From an uncultured Anaeromyxobacter sp. (GTDB lineage: Bacteria > Myxococcota > Myxococcia > Myxococcales > Anaeromyxobacteraceae): 64,000 nt of DNA. The position numbers and the translations under genes were made by a program. The stretch spans positions 62,001-126,000 of the forward strand of contig CAIVAR010000021.1 of NCBI GenBank assembly GCA_903904005.1, read 5' to 3'. Shown here in pieces: positions 25,221 through 34,202 of the stretch; position 1 is the first letter of the stretch, and the number at the start of each line of letters is the position of its first letter. Below the pieces are notes generated by a model that was not told where the DNA came from, ran no database searches, and was given only the letters and a program-made list of their open reading frames with translations.

Positions 25221-26693
25221 TCAGCGCGAGCGCCGGGAGGGTGCCGCCCGGCGGCGTGCGCCCACCAGGGACACGCCGGTCCTGCCCGGGGCGCAGGTGT
25301 CGCAGCTCGCCCCGCACGGGGGCAGGTCCTCGCCGAAGTGGCGGCCCAGCAGCCGGTGGCGACATCCGGCCGACTCGGCCCACTCGAACATGGCCCGCGC
25401 CTTCAGGCGCTGGAGGCGGGCCGTGGCCGCATCGTCGGTGCCCTCGGCGAGCCGGTCGTGGGCCATCACGTCGGCCCAGGAGTAGAGGAGCACGCAGTCG
25501 GAGGCCTCCCCGTCGCGCCCGGCGCGGCCGATCTCCTGGCAGTAGCCCTCCACCGAGCCCGGCATGTCGCGGTGGATCACGTAGCGGATGTCGGGCTTGT
25601 CGATGCCCATGCCGAAGGCCACCGTGGCCACCACCACGTCGGCGCTGCCGCCCAGGAAGGCGTCCTGCACCCGCTCCCGCTCCCCCGCCTCGAGTCCGGC
25701 GTGGTAGGCCAGAGCCTTCACCTTCCGTGAACGGAGGAACTCGGCCACCGACTCGGCCGACTTCCGGGCGATGCAGTAGACGATGCCGCTCTCGCCGCGC
25801 CGGGCCCGGACCCGGGAGAGGATCTCGTCCCGGGAACCCGGGCCGTCCCCCCCCTTCTTCACGGCCTCGAGCCGGAGGTTGGGACGGAAGACCGAACCGC
25901 GGAAGAGCGCCGGATCGCGCATGCCGAGCTGCTCGGCGATGTCGGTGGCCACCTTCGGGGTGGCCGTGGCGGTGAGCGCCAGCACCGGCGCTCCGCCGAA
26001 GCGGGCCCGGAGCCCGGCCAGGTTGCGGTAGGCCGGGCGGAAGTCGTGCCCCCAGTGGCTGATGCAGTGGGCCTCGTCCACCGCCACGAGGGAGAGGCGG
26101 GCCCCGGCGAGCGCCGCCCCGGCGGCCCCCTCGAGCCCCTCCGGCGCCGCGTAGACGAGTTCGTACTCGCCGCGCCGGACGGCGGCCACGCGGGTGCGCC
26201 GTTCCTCGGCGTCGAGCGCCGAATTGAGGAAGGTGGCGCGCAGCCCCACCCTGCCCATCGCCTCGACCTGGTCCTTCATGAGGGCGATGAGCGGAGAGAC
26301 CACGAGCGTGACCCCGCCCAGCATCCGGGCCGGAAGCTGGTAGGTGAGCGACTTCCCCGAGCCGGTGGGCAGCACCCCGAGGGCGTCGCGCCCGGCCAGC
26401 ACGGCGTCGACGAGCTCCCGCTGCCCCGGCCGGAACGAGGGGAAGCCGAAGACCTCCCGCAGCACCGCGTCGGGGTTTCCGGCCGGCGGGGAGCGCCGCT
26501 CCGGGGCGGCGGCCGGCCCCGGCGCGGGGCGGACCAGCCGTGCCGCCTCGGGCGAGAAGAGGTCCGGCCGGTCGCGGCGCAGGCTCTTGAGCGCGGCGAC
26601 GGTCGCTCCGATGCGGGACCGGAGCTCGTCGTCCCCGCCGGGCGGATCGCGCCAGGCGGCGAGGAGGGAGGCCACGTCCGGGTGGTGCTTCAT
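25221..26693 (-). CDS. recQ: ATP-dependent DNA helicase RecQ
   Basis: A 490-residue SF2 helicase. It has Walker A LPTGSGKSLTYQLPA, DEAH box VAVDEAHCISHWGHDFRP, motif III LTATATPK and motif VI QEIGRAGRDG. The four-Cys zinc site (CRHRLLGRHF ... PPCGASCDTC) is also present. A winged helix is mostly missing and no HRDC domain follows, so this is a short RecQ. About 100 extra residues precede the helicase core. It acts in repair and recombination. A single gene upstream of mscS. Confidence 0.93.
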   Translation of the reverse strand: MKHHPDVASLLAAWRDPPGGDDELRSRIGATVAALKSLRRDRPDLFSPEAARLVRPAPGPAAAPERRSPPAGNPDAVLREVFGFPSFRPGQRELVDAVLAGRDALGVLPTGSGKSLTYQLPARMLGGVTLVVSPLIALMKDQVEAMGRVGLRATFLNSALDAEERRTRVAAVRRGEYELVYAAPEGLEGAAGAALAGARLSLVAVDEAHCISHWGHDFRPAYRNLAGLRARFGGAPVLALTATATPKVATDIAEQLGMRDPALFRGSVFRPNLRLEAVKKGGDGPGSRDEILSRVRARRGESGIVYCIARKSAESVAEFLRSRKVKALAYHAGLEAGERERVQDAFLGGSADVVVATVAFGMGIDKPDIRYVIHRDMPGSVEGYCQEIGRAGRDGEASDCVLLYSWADVMAHDRLAEGTDDAATARLQRLKARAMFEWAESAGCRHRLLGRHFGEDLPPCGASCDTCAPGRTGVSLVGARRRAAPSRRSR

Positions 26694-26747
26694 CGGGGGC
26701 GCAACGTAGCACCTCCCTCCCCCGGGAGGTTAGAGTCGGACGACACC

Positions 26748-28088
26748 ATGCGAACGAGCCCCGCAACAGCACTCGCCGCCCTTGCGGCGACCTTCCTCGC
26801 ATCCTGCTCCACGTTCTCCACGGGGATGGGCTACGTCACCGGCTCGACCCAGCAGAAGGAGCAGGAGGCGGAGGTCGCCCGGATCCAGGCCGAGGTCATG
26901 AGCTTCGCCGACGTCTACGTGGGCGAGCTCCTCGACGCGACCTCCCGCATCCGACCCACCTCCCCGGTGGACCAGGCCCGGGTCCTCTCCTTCGAGGTCC
27001 GGCAGGCCACCGCCGCCTACGAGATCGCCTCCGGAGGGAGCCCCATCGCCGACATGGTCGACATGGTGGTGGTGGTGACGGCCACGCGCGCGATGGTCGA
27101 CGCAAGGGGGGGCGACTGGCTGCTCGGCGCCAACGGGGAGCTCCTGTCCCGGGTCCTCCACCGGATGGAGACCAAGATCTGGATGATCGCGGGCCGGGTC
27201 ATGGATGCCGACCAGGAGAAGAAGCTGCGCCAGTTCATCGAGACCTGGCTGGCCCGGAACCCGGAGGTCCGCGACGCATCCTCCATCCGGCTCGCCGATC
27301 TGGGCGCGTTGCCGGGGAGCAGCGCCGCCGGGCTCGGAACCCCCACCGACGTCCTCCGGTCCATCGGGCTCGATCCCTTCGGCGGCATCGACCCTGCGGT
27401 GCAGGAGGTCCAGCGCAGCCGGCTCCTCGCCGAGCGGGCCTTCTACTTCGCGAAGCGATGGCCCCGGATCCTCGAGCTGCAGACCCGCCTCCTCACCCTG
27501 CACCTCGCGGCGCAGCCGGCCTCGACGCAGATGCTCGCCGACGCCGACCGGGTGTCGCGCGCCGCCGAGTCGTTCGCCAGGACGGCCGAGGGGCTTCCCG
27601 CGCTGGTCGACCGGGAGCGGGAGGCCGCCATCCGGCAGTTCCTCGACGCCCTCTCCGCCCAGGAGACCCGGGCCCGGGCGATGCTGGTCGAGCTGCGCCG
27701 CACGCTCGACGCGGGAACCGGCGCCGCCGAAGCCGTGCAGGGCGCCCTCGGCTCGCTCGACGCCGTCATCGCCCTCACGAACCGCCCCTCCCCCCCGGGC
27801 GCCACGCCGGCGCGCCCCTTCGACGTGACCGAGTACACCCGCGCCCTCGAGCAGCTCGGGCGATCCGCCACCGAGCTCGAGAAGCTGCTGCGCGCGGTGA
27901 ACCAGGACGCGCCGCGCGTCGCCGCCCTCATCGGCGATGCCGGCCGGGAGGCGTCCGATCGCGGGCGGGCGCTCGTCGACCACGCCTTCGGGCGGGCCCT
28001 GACGCTCGTGCTCGTGCTCGTTGGCTCGGTGCTCGCCGCGGCGCTGGCCTACCGCTGGGCGGCGAACCGCATGAACCGGTCGGCCTGA
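26748..28088 (+). CDS. Lipoprotein of unknown function with C-terminal membrane anchor
   Basis: A 446-residue protein with a lipoprotein signal (lipobox LASC) and a long helical body rich in Ala, Arg and Glu. Near residues 290-320 it has coiled-coil-like character (SRAAESFARTAEGLPALVDR). A transmembrane helix near 415-435 (FGRALTLVLVLVGSVLAAALAY) ends in a short basic tail. Having both a lipid anchor and a C-terminal helix is unusual; it might span the periplasm. I do not recognise the family. It diverges from recQ. Confidence 0.7.
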   Translation: MRTSPATALAALAATFLASCSTFSTGMGYVTGSTQQKEQEAEVARIQAEVMSFADVYVGELLDATSRIRPTSPVDQARVLSFEVRQATAAYEIASGGSPIADMVDMVVVVTATRAMVDARGGDWLLGANGELLSRVLHRMETKIWMIAGRVMDADQEKKLRQFIETWLARNPEVRDASSIRLADLGALPGSSAAGLGTPTDVLRSIGLDPFGGIDPAVQEVQRSRLLAERAFYFAKRWPRILELQTRLLTLHLAAQPASTQMLADADRVSRAAESFARTAEGLPALVDREREAAIRQFLDALSAQETRARAMLVELRRTLDAGTGAAEAVQGALGSLDAVIALTNRPSPPGATPARPFDVTEYTRALEQLGRSATELEKLLRAVNQDAPRVAALIGDAGREASDRGRALVDHAFGRALTLVLVLVGSVLAAALAYRWAANRMNRSA

Positions 28089-28107
28089 ACTCCCGCCCGG
28101 ACAGCCG

Positions 28108-28686
28108 CTACCAGTGGCGGACGCGCCCGGTGTCGACGTGCACGAAATCGGATCCGGGGTAGTACCCCACGCCGCCCCGGCGCAGGTCGAGGGCCGCGTC
28201 CCGGATCGAGGCGGTCGAGACGTCGGCGAGGCGGAAATCGATGGCCTGGCCGGTCATGTGGAGGCTGTGGCTCGCCTGTCCGCCGCGGGTCGCCCGGAGC
28301 TCCGCGTTGGTGCTGGGGGAGCGGTAGGCGCTGACCACCTGGAACGGGGCTCGGGTCCCGGTGGCGAGCGCCAGCTCGTGGAGCTCGTCGAGGAGGGTCG
28401 GGTCGATGGGGTACCGCTCGCCGGTGCGAAAATCGCGGAGGAAGTCGTCGACGCGAGCGAGCTCTCCGTCGAGGTAGGCACCGTCTCCCCAGTAGGTCGT
28501 GGAGAAACGCTCGCCGGTATGGGTGTGGACGAAGGAGATCCGGCGCTCCCCGCGCGACGTGGAGGCGGAGAACGCCCGGGAGGGCACGAGGAGCGCCCCA
28601 CCAAGGACCGCCAGCCCGCCGAGAAATCGGCGACGGGAGAGCCGGTTGGCAGGGGGCCAGGCGCCTGGATTCTCTGAACTTTCCAT
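28108..28686 (-). CDS. Tat-exported MepK-like (DUF882) murein endopeptidase
   Basis: A 192-residue protein. The twin-arginine signal NRLSRRRFLGGLAVLGGALL targets it to the Tat system. The catalytic domain is the M15/LAS-type DUF882 fold: SAYRSPSTNAELR, then SHSLHMTGQAIDF with zinc His and Asp, and DFVHVDTGRVR with the last His. MepK of E. coli cleaves L,D 3-3 cross-links. Its divergent neighbour is a YkuD L,D-transpeptidase that would make such links, which supports the assignment. TatA is encoded at 31146. Confidence 0.88.
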   Translation of the reverse strand: MESSENPGAWPPANRLSRRRFLGGLAVLGGALLVPSRAFSASTSRGERRISFVHTHTGERFSTTYWGDGAYLDGELARVDDFLRDFRTGERYPIDPTLLDELHELALATGTRAPFQVVSAYRSPSTNAELRATRGGQASHSLHMTGQAIDFRLADVSTASIRDAALDLRRGGVGYYPGSDFVHVDTGRVRHW

Positions 28687-28764
28687 CGAGGGTTTTGAAT
28701 TCTACCGCAGAGCGCCCCGCATTCAACCGAAACGTCGCCGGGGACGGTATCGTCTCCTCGAGCC

Positions 28765-30441
28765 ATGCACGTCGCCCTCCGAGTCGCGCTTCTCGCCACG
28801 GGCATGGTCGTCGCCGTTCCGGCAGCATTCGCCGGGCAGCCCTGGCCGGAGGCGGGCGCGGCGGCCCTGGCCCTGCTCCACTCGGGGGCCGCTCCCGCGC
28901 TCGGCCCACCGATCGCGACGGCCGACCTCCCTTCGCTGAAGGTCATGTACGCGGCCGAGCCGGGCGCCCTCTTCTGGTTCGACGGCGTGTCGCCGCGCGG
29001 GGCGGTGGCAGGCTGCATCGACATGCTGGCGCGCGCCGACCTGAGCGGCCTCGATCCCGCCGACTACGGCGCCTCCTCCCTTTCCGCCCGCTGGGCGGCC
29101 CTGACGGCTGGCCCCCGCCCCTCGGCGGCGGAGGCCGCGCAGTTCGACGTCGGGCTCTCCGCCGCGCTCATGCGCCTCCTCGGCGACGTGCACCAGGGGC
29201 GCGTCGATCCCCGCAGCGTGGCCTTCGACATCGACGTGAGCGGCAAGCGGCTCGACCTCCCGGCGGTGCTCCGATCGGCGCGGGACGGTGGCGGGTGCGC
29301 CGCCGCGTTCGCGGCCGCGGAGCCACCCTTCGCAGCCTACAGGCGGCTCGTCCAGGCCCTCGCCGGGTATCGCGCCATGGCCGCCCAGGGAGAGCCTCCT
29401 CTCCTCCCGGATCTCGGACCCCGGGTGAAGAAGATCGAGCCGGGAAAGCCCTGGCCAGGGGTCTCCCCGCTCGACGCCCGACTGCGCGCGCTCGGGGATC
29501 TGCCGATGAGCGCCCCCCCGCCCTCCACCGCGCCCGACGGGACGCCCCTCTACGCCGGTGCGATCGTCGACGGCGTGAAGCACTACCAGGACCGCCACGC
29601 GCTGGAACCGGACGGAGTGATCGGGCCGGGAACCATCACCGCCCTCAACACCCCGTTCACCGCCCGCATCCGGCAGATCGAGCTGGCCCTCGAGCGCATG
29701 CGCTGGCTTCCGCTCCTGCCGGACGCCTCGGCGATCTTCGTGAACATTCCGCTCTTCATGCTCTGGGCCCTCGAGCGCGACCGGCCAAACAGCGTGTTCC
29801 GGATGCGGGTCGTCGCCGGGAAGTCGGCGGGGCATGCCACGCCGATCTTCATCGGGAAGCTGAAGTACGTGGTCTTCCGCCCCTACTGGAACCCGCCCCC
29901 GAACATCGTGAAGAGGGAGATCGTCCCGCACGCGCGGCGCGACCCGGGCTACCTCGATCGCCAGAACATGGAGATCGTGGAGAGCGGCGCCGACGACGCC
30001 CCGGCACTTCCGGCCACTCCCGAGAACCTCTCCCGGGTCCTCGCCGGCAAGCTGACCCTCCGTCAGCGACCCGGGGAGAAGAACTCACTCGGTCTCGCGA
30101 AGTTCATCTTCCCCAACGCGAACAACGTCTACATGCACGGCACCCCGGTGCCGTCGCTCTTCTCCCGGGCACGCCGGGATTTCAGCCACGGGTGCATCCG
30201 GGTCGAGGATCCGACCCGCCTGGCCGAATGGGTGCTTCGCGACGACCCCCAATGGACCCGTGCCCGGATCGAGAAGGCCATGGCGGGTGACCGGCCGCTC
30301 CAGGTCAACTTGAAGGTCCCCATCCCCGTGATCGTCTTCTACGACACGGTCATGGTCGACGCCGAGGGCACCGTCCACTTCTCCGACGACTACTACAAGC
30401 ACGACGCGAGGCTCGCCGAGGCGCTTCGGCGCCCCCGCTGA
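28765..30441 (+). CDS. L,D-transpeptidase (YcbB/LdtD-like)
   Basis: A 558-residue exported enzyme with a Sec signal (GMVVAVPAAFA). The order is that of YcbB: an N-terminal scaffold, a peptidoglycan-binding module near 250-295 (GVKHYQDRHALEPDGVIGPG) and the YkuD domain. YkuD motifs are MHGTPVPSLFSRARRDF and SHGCIRVEDPTRLAEWV, with Cys as nucleophile. It would form 3-3 cross-links in murein. It diverges from the MepK-like gene by 78 bases, so linkage-making and linkage-cutting enzymes share a control region. Confidence 0.92.
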   Translation: MHVALRVALLATGMVVAVPAAFAGQPWPEAGAAALALLHSGAAPALGPPIATADLPSLKVMYAAEPGALFWFDGVSPRGAVAGCIDMLARADLSGLDPADYGASSLSARWAALTAGPRPSAAEAAQFDVGLSAALMRLLGDVHQGRVDPRSVAFDIDVSGKRLDLPAVLRSARDGGGCAAAFAAAEPPFAAYRRLVQALAGYRAMAAQGEPPLLPDLGPRVKKIEPGKPWPGVSPLDARLRALGDLPMSAPPPSTAPDGTPLYAGAIVDGVKHYQDRHALEPDGVIGPGTITALNTPFTARIRQIELALERMRWLPLLPDASAIFVNIPLFMLWALERDRPNSVFRMRVVAGKSAGHATPIFIGKLKYVVFRPYWNPPPNIVKREIVPHARRDPGYLDRQNMEIVESGADDAPALPATPENLSRVLAGKLTLRQRPGEKNSLGLAKFIFPNANNVYMHGTPVPSLFSRARRDFSHGCIRVEDPTRLAEWVLRDDPQWTRARIEKAMAGDRPLQVNLKVPIPVIVFYDTVMVDAEGTVHFSDDYYKHDARLAEALRRPR

Positions 30442-30516
30442 CGCGCGTGGGGCGACGGCGCAACCTTTCGACCGGTCCCGGGTCGGACAGGGAAACAACC
30501 CATCCCGGAGCTTCCC

Positions 30517-31089
30517 GTGACCTTCCGACCCGCGCTCGCAGCCATCCTCCTCCTCGCCGCCTCCCCCGCCGCCGCCCGCCCGCTCGCGCCCTCGCCCGAG
30601 GTCGCCGCGCTGCGCGCCGAGATCGCCGCGCTCCAGGTCGACCACGCCCTCGCCCTCACGCCCGACCAGGCCCGCGCCCTCCTCCCGGTGCTCCAGCAGG
30701 CCGCCGCCCAGGTCGGGGCCTTCCGCGCCCGCGTCGAGGCGACCGACCCCGCCCTCGTCGCCGCCCTCACCCGCGCCCGTAATGAGCTTCGCGCCGGAGG
30801 CCCGGTCTCCCCCGAGACCTCCCAGGCCATCCGCGAGGCCCGCCGGTCCGGCATGGCCCCCGACCGTGCCGCCGGGAAGGCGCTGCGCGCCCAGGCCTTC
30901 GCCATCCTCACGCCCGCGCAGGTGGCCGCTCTCCAGGCCGTCCCGCTCGGCGCCGGTCCCGGCTTCCAGGGCGGCAAGGGGCCGGCGGACGAGGCCGGTC
31001 GCGGGCGGGGCGGTGGCAAGCGCCTCCTCATGCTCGGCGTCCTCACCTCCGACCCTTTCCTGGCGCTCGTCGAGGCCCGGGCCCGATAG
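30517..31089 (+). CDS. Spy/CpxP-like periplasmic protein
   Basis: A 190-residue protein with GTG start at 30517. A Sec signal (AAILLLAASPAAA) precedes an all-helical body with two LTPDQARAL/LTPAQVAAL segments, the LTxxQ-type motif of Spy and CpxP periplasmic chaperones and stress regulators. The C-terminal part is Gly/Lys/Arg-rich (GFQGGKGPADEAGRGRGGGK). It sits between murein enzymes and tatA, consistent with an envelope role. Confidence 0.65.
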   Translation: MTFRPALAAILLLAASPAAARPLAPSPEVAALRAEIAALQVDHALALTPDQARALLPVLQQAAAQVGAFRARVEATDPALVAALTRARNELRAGGPVSPETSQAIREARRSGMAPDRAAGKALRAQAFAILTPAQVAALQAVPLGAGPGFQGGKGPADEAGRGRGGGKRLLMLGVLTSDPFLALVEARAR

Positions 31090-31133
31090 GGGCCGCGGAC
31101 GCGGTTCGGGTGGTGTGGCCCCCTCCCCGATGC

Positions 31134-31139
31134 TATACG
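31134..31139 (+). promoter_or_regulatory. -10 box giving a leaderless tatA transcript
   Basis: TGC-TATACG with exactly 6 bases between the hexamer and the ATG at 31146, so transcription should start on the A of the start codon. No strong -35 and no ribosome site are seen. The same arrangement occurs before the M28 peptidase gene (34119-34124). Confidence 0.45.
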
Positions 31140-31145
31140 GGCGCC

Positions 31146-31394
31146 ATGAGACTCGGGTTCGGCGAGATCCTGCTCATCCTGGCCGTGGCGCTGCTCATCT
31201 TCGGGCCGTCGAAGCTTCCCCAGCTCGGCGAGGCCCTCGGCAAGGGCATCCGGAACTTCAAGAAGTCCTCCGAGGGCAACGACGACGCGCCCCCGGCGAA
31301 GGAGCCGGTGGCCTCGGAATTGCCGGCCCACGCTCCGGGACCCACCGTCTCCACCACGAGCCAGACCGTGTCGAGCGAGCGGAAGCCGTCGTAG
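31146..31394 (+). CDS. tatA: Sec-independent protein translocase TatA
   Basis: An 82-residue protein. One N-terminal helix (GEILLILAVALLIFG) is followed by the hallmark FGPSKLPQLGEALGKGIRNFKK amphipathic helix and a polar tail. It forms the Tat pore with TatBC, which are not in this window. At least two Tat substrates are encoded here (28108-28686 and 56693-58270). Confidence 0.93.
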   Translation: MRLGFGEILLILAVALLIFGPSKLPQLGEALGKGIRNFKKSSEGNDDAPPAKEPVASELPAHAPGPTVSTTSQTVSSERKPS

Positions 31395-31411
31395 CCCCAC
31401 CCTCTCCCCGG

Positions 31412-32275
31412 TCAGCCCGCCGTGCCGTGTCCGGAGCCCCGCGTGTAGTCGTACTCGGAGCCGAAGATGCTGTGGGGGATGAAGTAGACCGCCAGCGTCA
31501 CCGCGGTGGCCGCGATCACGGCGCCCCGCGCGACCCTGGGGTTCCGGGAAGTGAGCACCACGGCCGCCGCCACGAGCCAGCCTGCGAGCTCCACCAGCAC
31601 CTTGTTGTCGGTCCAGTCGTATCCGAAGGGCACGCCGGACCACCACACGCCGAAGGCGTACTTCTGGACGATGGGGCCGAGGACGAACGCCCCGAGCAGG
31701 AGCGAGCCGATGGTGGCCCAGACGAGCCCCCGCACCTCGCCCCCGGCGATGGCCTGCATGCCGGTGCGCAGCGCGAGCGTCATGGAGAGGAAGACGAGCA
31801 GGATGTGAACGAGGAGCACCGCATGGGGAACGGGCGCCTTGTAGCGCGCGTAGACCGGCCGCTCCCCGGTGACCGACCTCGGGCCGGTGCCGTCGTCGAC
31901 GAGGACCACGTACTCGTACTTGCCGGCCCGCTCGGGGAGCGACGGCAGCGTCGCGCCCACGCCGCGCACCTCCTCCGCCGTGCCTCGCCGGGAGAAGCGG
32001 AAGGTGCCGGGCGCCATGGGCTTCTCGCTCCAGCCGTCGTTCGACTTGTACCGGCGGTACCGCACGGTCGCCGAGACACCGGCGGGAACCGGGTCGCGGA
32101 GCATGATCTGGAGACCATTTCCGATCTCCTCGCTGCGCAGGAACTTGAAGGCCACCTCGCCCCGCGCGGTCTTCCAGGTTCCCTCGAGCGGGTAGGTGGG
32201 CCCGGTACGGTTCTGGAAGGCGAAGCAGGCGAGCGTGAGCGCGATGGCGGCGAGCCAGGGCAGGATCCGTTTCAC
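31412..32275 (-). CDS. Membrane protein of unknown function
   Basis: A 287-residue protein. The N-terminus is a signal-like helix (LPWLAAIALTLACFAF) followed by a periplasmic beta-rich domain of about 125 residues. After it come four helices in the second half (HAVLLVHILLVFLSMTLAL; LVWATIGSLLLGAFVLGPIV; VLVELAGWLVAAAVVLTS; GAVIAATAVTLAVYFIPHS). It is 16 bases downstream of the M28 peptidase gene on the same strand, so the two probably form an operon. Not recognised. Confidence 0.75.
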   Translation of the reverse strand: MKRILPWLAAIALTLACFAFQNRTGPTYPLEGTWKTARGEVAFKFLRSEEIGNGLQIMLRDPVPAGVSATVRYRRYKSNDGWSEKPMAPGTFRFSRRGTAEEVRGVGATLPSLPERAGKYEYVVLVDDGTGPRSVTGERPVYARYKAPVPHAVLLVHILLVFLSMTLALRTGMQAIAGGEVRGLVWATIGSLLLGAFVLGPIVQKYAFGVWWSGVPFGYDWTDNKVLVELAGWLVAAAVVLTSRNPRVARGAVIAATAVTLAVYFIPHSIFGSEYDYTRGSGHGTAG

Positions 32276-32291
32276 GTCGTTCCTCCCGGGG

Positions 32292-34112
32292 CTACTTGCG
32301 CTCGGCGAGCGTGACCGAGACGACCGTGGACTTGCCGTCGCGGAGGTACTCCACCTCCACCACGTCGCCCGGCCGGTGATCGGTGAGCGCGTACTGCATG
32401 TCCTGGAGGTTCAGGATCTTCTTCGTCCCGAGCCGCAGCAGGACGTCTCCCCCCTTCATGCCCGCCTTCTCCGCCGGGCTCCCCGGGACGGTGCCGGTGA
32501 GCAGCACGCCCGGATCCTTCCGCTCGGCGAAGTCGGGGATGGTACCGAGCGAGGGCCGGCTTCCCCGCCCGCCGCCGCCCGCCGGGGGCTGGGCCCGGGC
32601 CACCTTCACCACCTCGATGCGCTCCGGCAGGTCGGCCGCCGCGCGCGCCGCCCGCCAGCCGAGCCGAGCCGCCTCGGCGAGACCCGCCGCGTCGATCTTG
32701 TCGGGCGTGTCGGATACGCGGTGGTAGTCGGTATGGGCGCCGTTGAAGAGGAAGAGCACCGGGACGTCCCGCGCGTAGAAGCTCGCGTTGTCGGAGGATC
32801 CGAAACCCTCACCGCCCATCTCGACCTTGAGCGCGATGGGCGGGGCCTCGCCGGCGAGCTTCATCACCAGCTCGCGCAGCCCCTTCCCGGTGTCCACGCC
32901 GTGGACGTAGAGCTTGCCCTGCTGGGGGCGCCCCACCATGTCGAGGTTCACCATGAGTTGCATCTTCGGCACCGTGCAGCCGGCCGGCGGGTTCTTCACG
33001 AAGAAGGCCGAGCCGAGCACCCCGAGCTCCTCCCCCGAGAAGGCGGCGAAGATCACGGTCCGGCGCGGGGCGGGCTGGGAGGCGAAGGCGCGGGCCACGG
33101 CGAGCAGCGCGGCCGTCCCGGAGGCGTTGTCGTCCGCGCCCAGGTGCGGCTGCCCGATCTGCTCGGGGGAGGCGGAGCTCTCGCCGCCCAGCCCCAGGTG
33201 GTCGTAGTGCGCGCCGACCACCACGCACTCGTCGGCGACGGCCGGGTCGGAGCCGGCGATCCGGCCGACCAGGTTGGCGGTCCTCGCGCGGTCGTGGGCC
33301 ACCGCCACCTGCAGCGCGGCCCTGATCGGGAGCACCTTCGACCGCGGCTTCAGGTCGGCGGCGATGGGGATGGCGAGCGCGGGGACGTCGACGCCGGCCT
33401 CCTTCAGCGCCGCCAGGGTGACCCGGGCCGCCACGAGCCCGGCCCGCGAACTCGGCGAGCCCTTCCAGGCCGGGATGTCGTCCTTGCCGGGGTGGTTCCA
33501 GTCGTCGCGGACCGCGAGCACCGCCGCCGCCCCGTGGTCGCGGGCGTTCGTGACCTTGTAGCGCCACTCGCCGTAGCGGTGGTTCTTCGGATCGCGGAAC
33601 GGCGACTTGGGGTCGGCCTCCCCCGGGAAGTCCTGGGCGACGAGGACGATCTTTCCCTTCACGTCGATCCCGGCGTAGTCGTCGTAGGCGAGGTCGGCGG
33701 CGGTGATGCCGTAGCCGGCGAACACGACCTCCGCCTCCACCTTGCCGTCGTCGCTGAAGGTGAAGGGCAGCCAGTCGAGCAAGAGCCGCTCGGCGCGGCC
33801 GCCCAGGGCCAGCGTGTTGCCGTCGAGGAGCCGGGCTCCCACCGGGGCGTCGAAGACCTGCCGGTAGCCCTCCGCCCCGGCCGGGGCCAGGCCGATGGCC
33901 TTCATCTGCGCCTCGATCCAGTCGGCCGCCGCGTCGATCCCGGGCGTGCCCACGCCGCGCCCCGTCCGAGCCGGGTCGGCGAGCCAGGTGACCTCGGACT
34001 TGGCCCGCGCCCCGTCGAAGCGGGGCTCGGCCGCCGTGGGGACGGGACGGGAGGAACTGCATGCGGAGAGGGCGATCGCGGCGATCGCCGAGGCCAGGGT
34101 CGGTCGGAGCAT
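32292..34112 (-). CDS. M28-family zinc aminopeptidase with PDZ domain, lipoprotein
   Basis: A 606-residue exported peptidase with lipobox LSAC. A PA-type insert (about 150-270, GIDVKGKIVLVAQDFPG) precedes the M28 core: VVVGAHYDHLGLG, LGADDNASGTAALLAVA, FAAFSGEELGVLGS (Glu-Glu catalytic/metal) and MVNLDMVGR. A C-terminal PDZ domain follows (TGTVPGSPAEKAGMKGGDVLLRLG). It trims peptides at the cell surface or in the periplasm. Start is the ATG at 34112. A -10 TATAAG exactly 6 bases upstream implies a leaderless mRNA. Confidence 0.92.
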   Translation of the reverse strand: MLRPTLASAIAAIALSACSSSRPVPTAAEPRFDGARAKSEVTWLADPARTGRGVGTPGIDAAADWIEAQMKAIGLAPAGAEGYRQVFDAPVGARLLDGNTLALGGRAERLLLDWLPFTFSDDGKVEAEVVFAGYGITAADLAYDDYAGIDVKGKIVLVAQDFPGEADPKSPFRDPKNHRYGEWRYKVTNARDHGAAAVLAVRDDWNHPGKDDIPAWKGSPSSRAGLVAARVTLAALKEAGVDVPALAIPIAADLKPRSKVLPIRAALQVAVAHDRARTANLVGRIAGSDPAVADECVVVGAHYDHLGLGGESSASPEQIGQPHLGADDNASGTAALLAVARAFASQPAPRRTVIFAAFSGEELGVLGSAFFVKNPPAGCTVPKMQLMVNLDMVGRPQQGKLYVHGVDTGKGLRELVMKLAGEAPPIALKVEMGGEGFGSSDNASFYARDVPVLFLFNGAHTDYHRVSDTPDKIDAAGLAEAARLGWRAARAAADLPERIEVVKVARAQPPAGGGGRGSRPSLGTIPDFAERKDPGVLLTGTVPGSPAEKAGMKGGDVLLRLGTKKILNLQDMQYALTDHRPGDVVEVEYLRDGKSTVVSVTLAERK

Positions 34113-34118
34113 CGGAGC

Positions 34119-34124
34119 CTTATA
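34119..34124 (-). promoter_or_regulatory. -10 box giving a leaderless M28-peptidase transcript
   Basis: TATAAG on the minus strand, 6 bases before the ATG at 34112. No convincing -35 at 17 bases. Confidence 0.45.
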
Positions 34125-34202
34125 CGGAAACCGGCATCGGGACGGAAGGACGGTGTGGCCGCGATCTGGCAACGGCCGGGGCGTTCTGTCAGACTCTGTC
34201 CC

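Noticed and set aside
22699-26802. One open frame of 1367 codons on the minus strand running through recQ and the MscS gene
   Set aside because: The upstream half is out of frame with RecQ, which has all helicase motifs in another frame. The true MscS start is the ATG at 25194 with a signal peptide.
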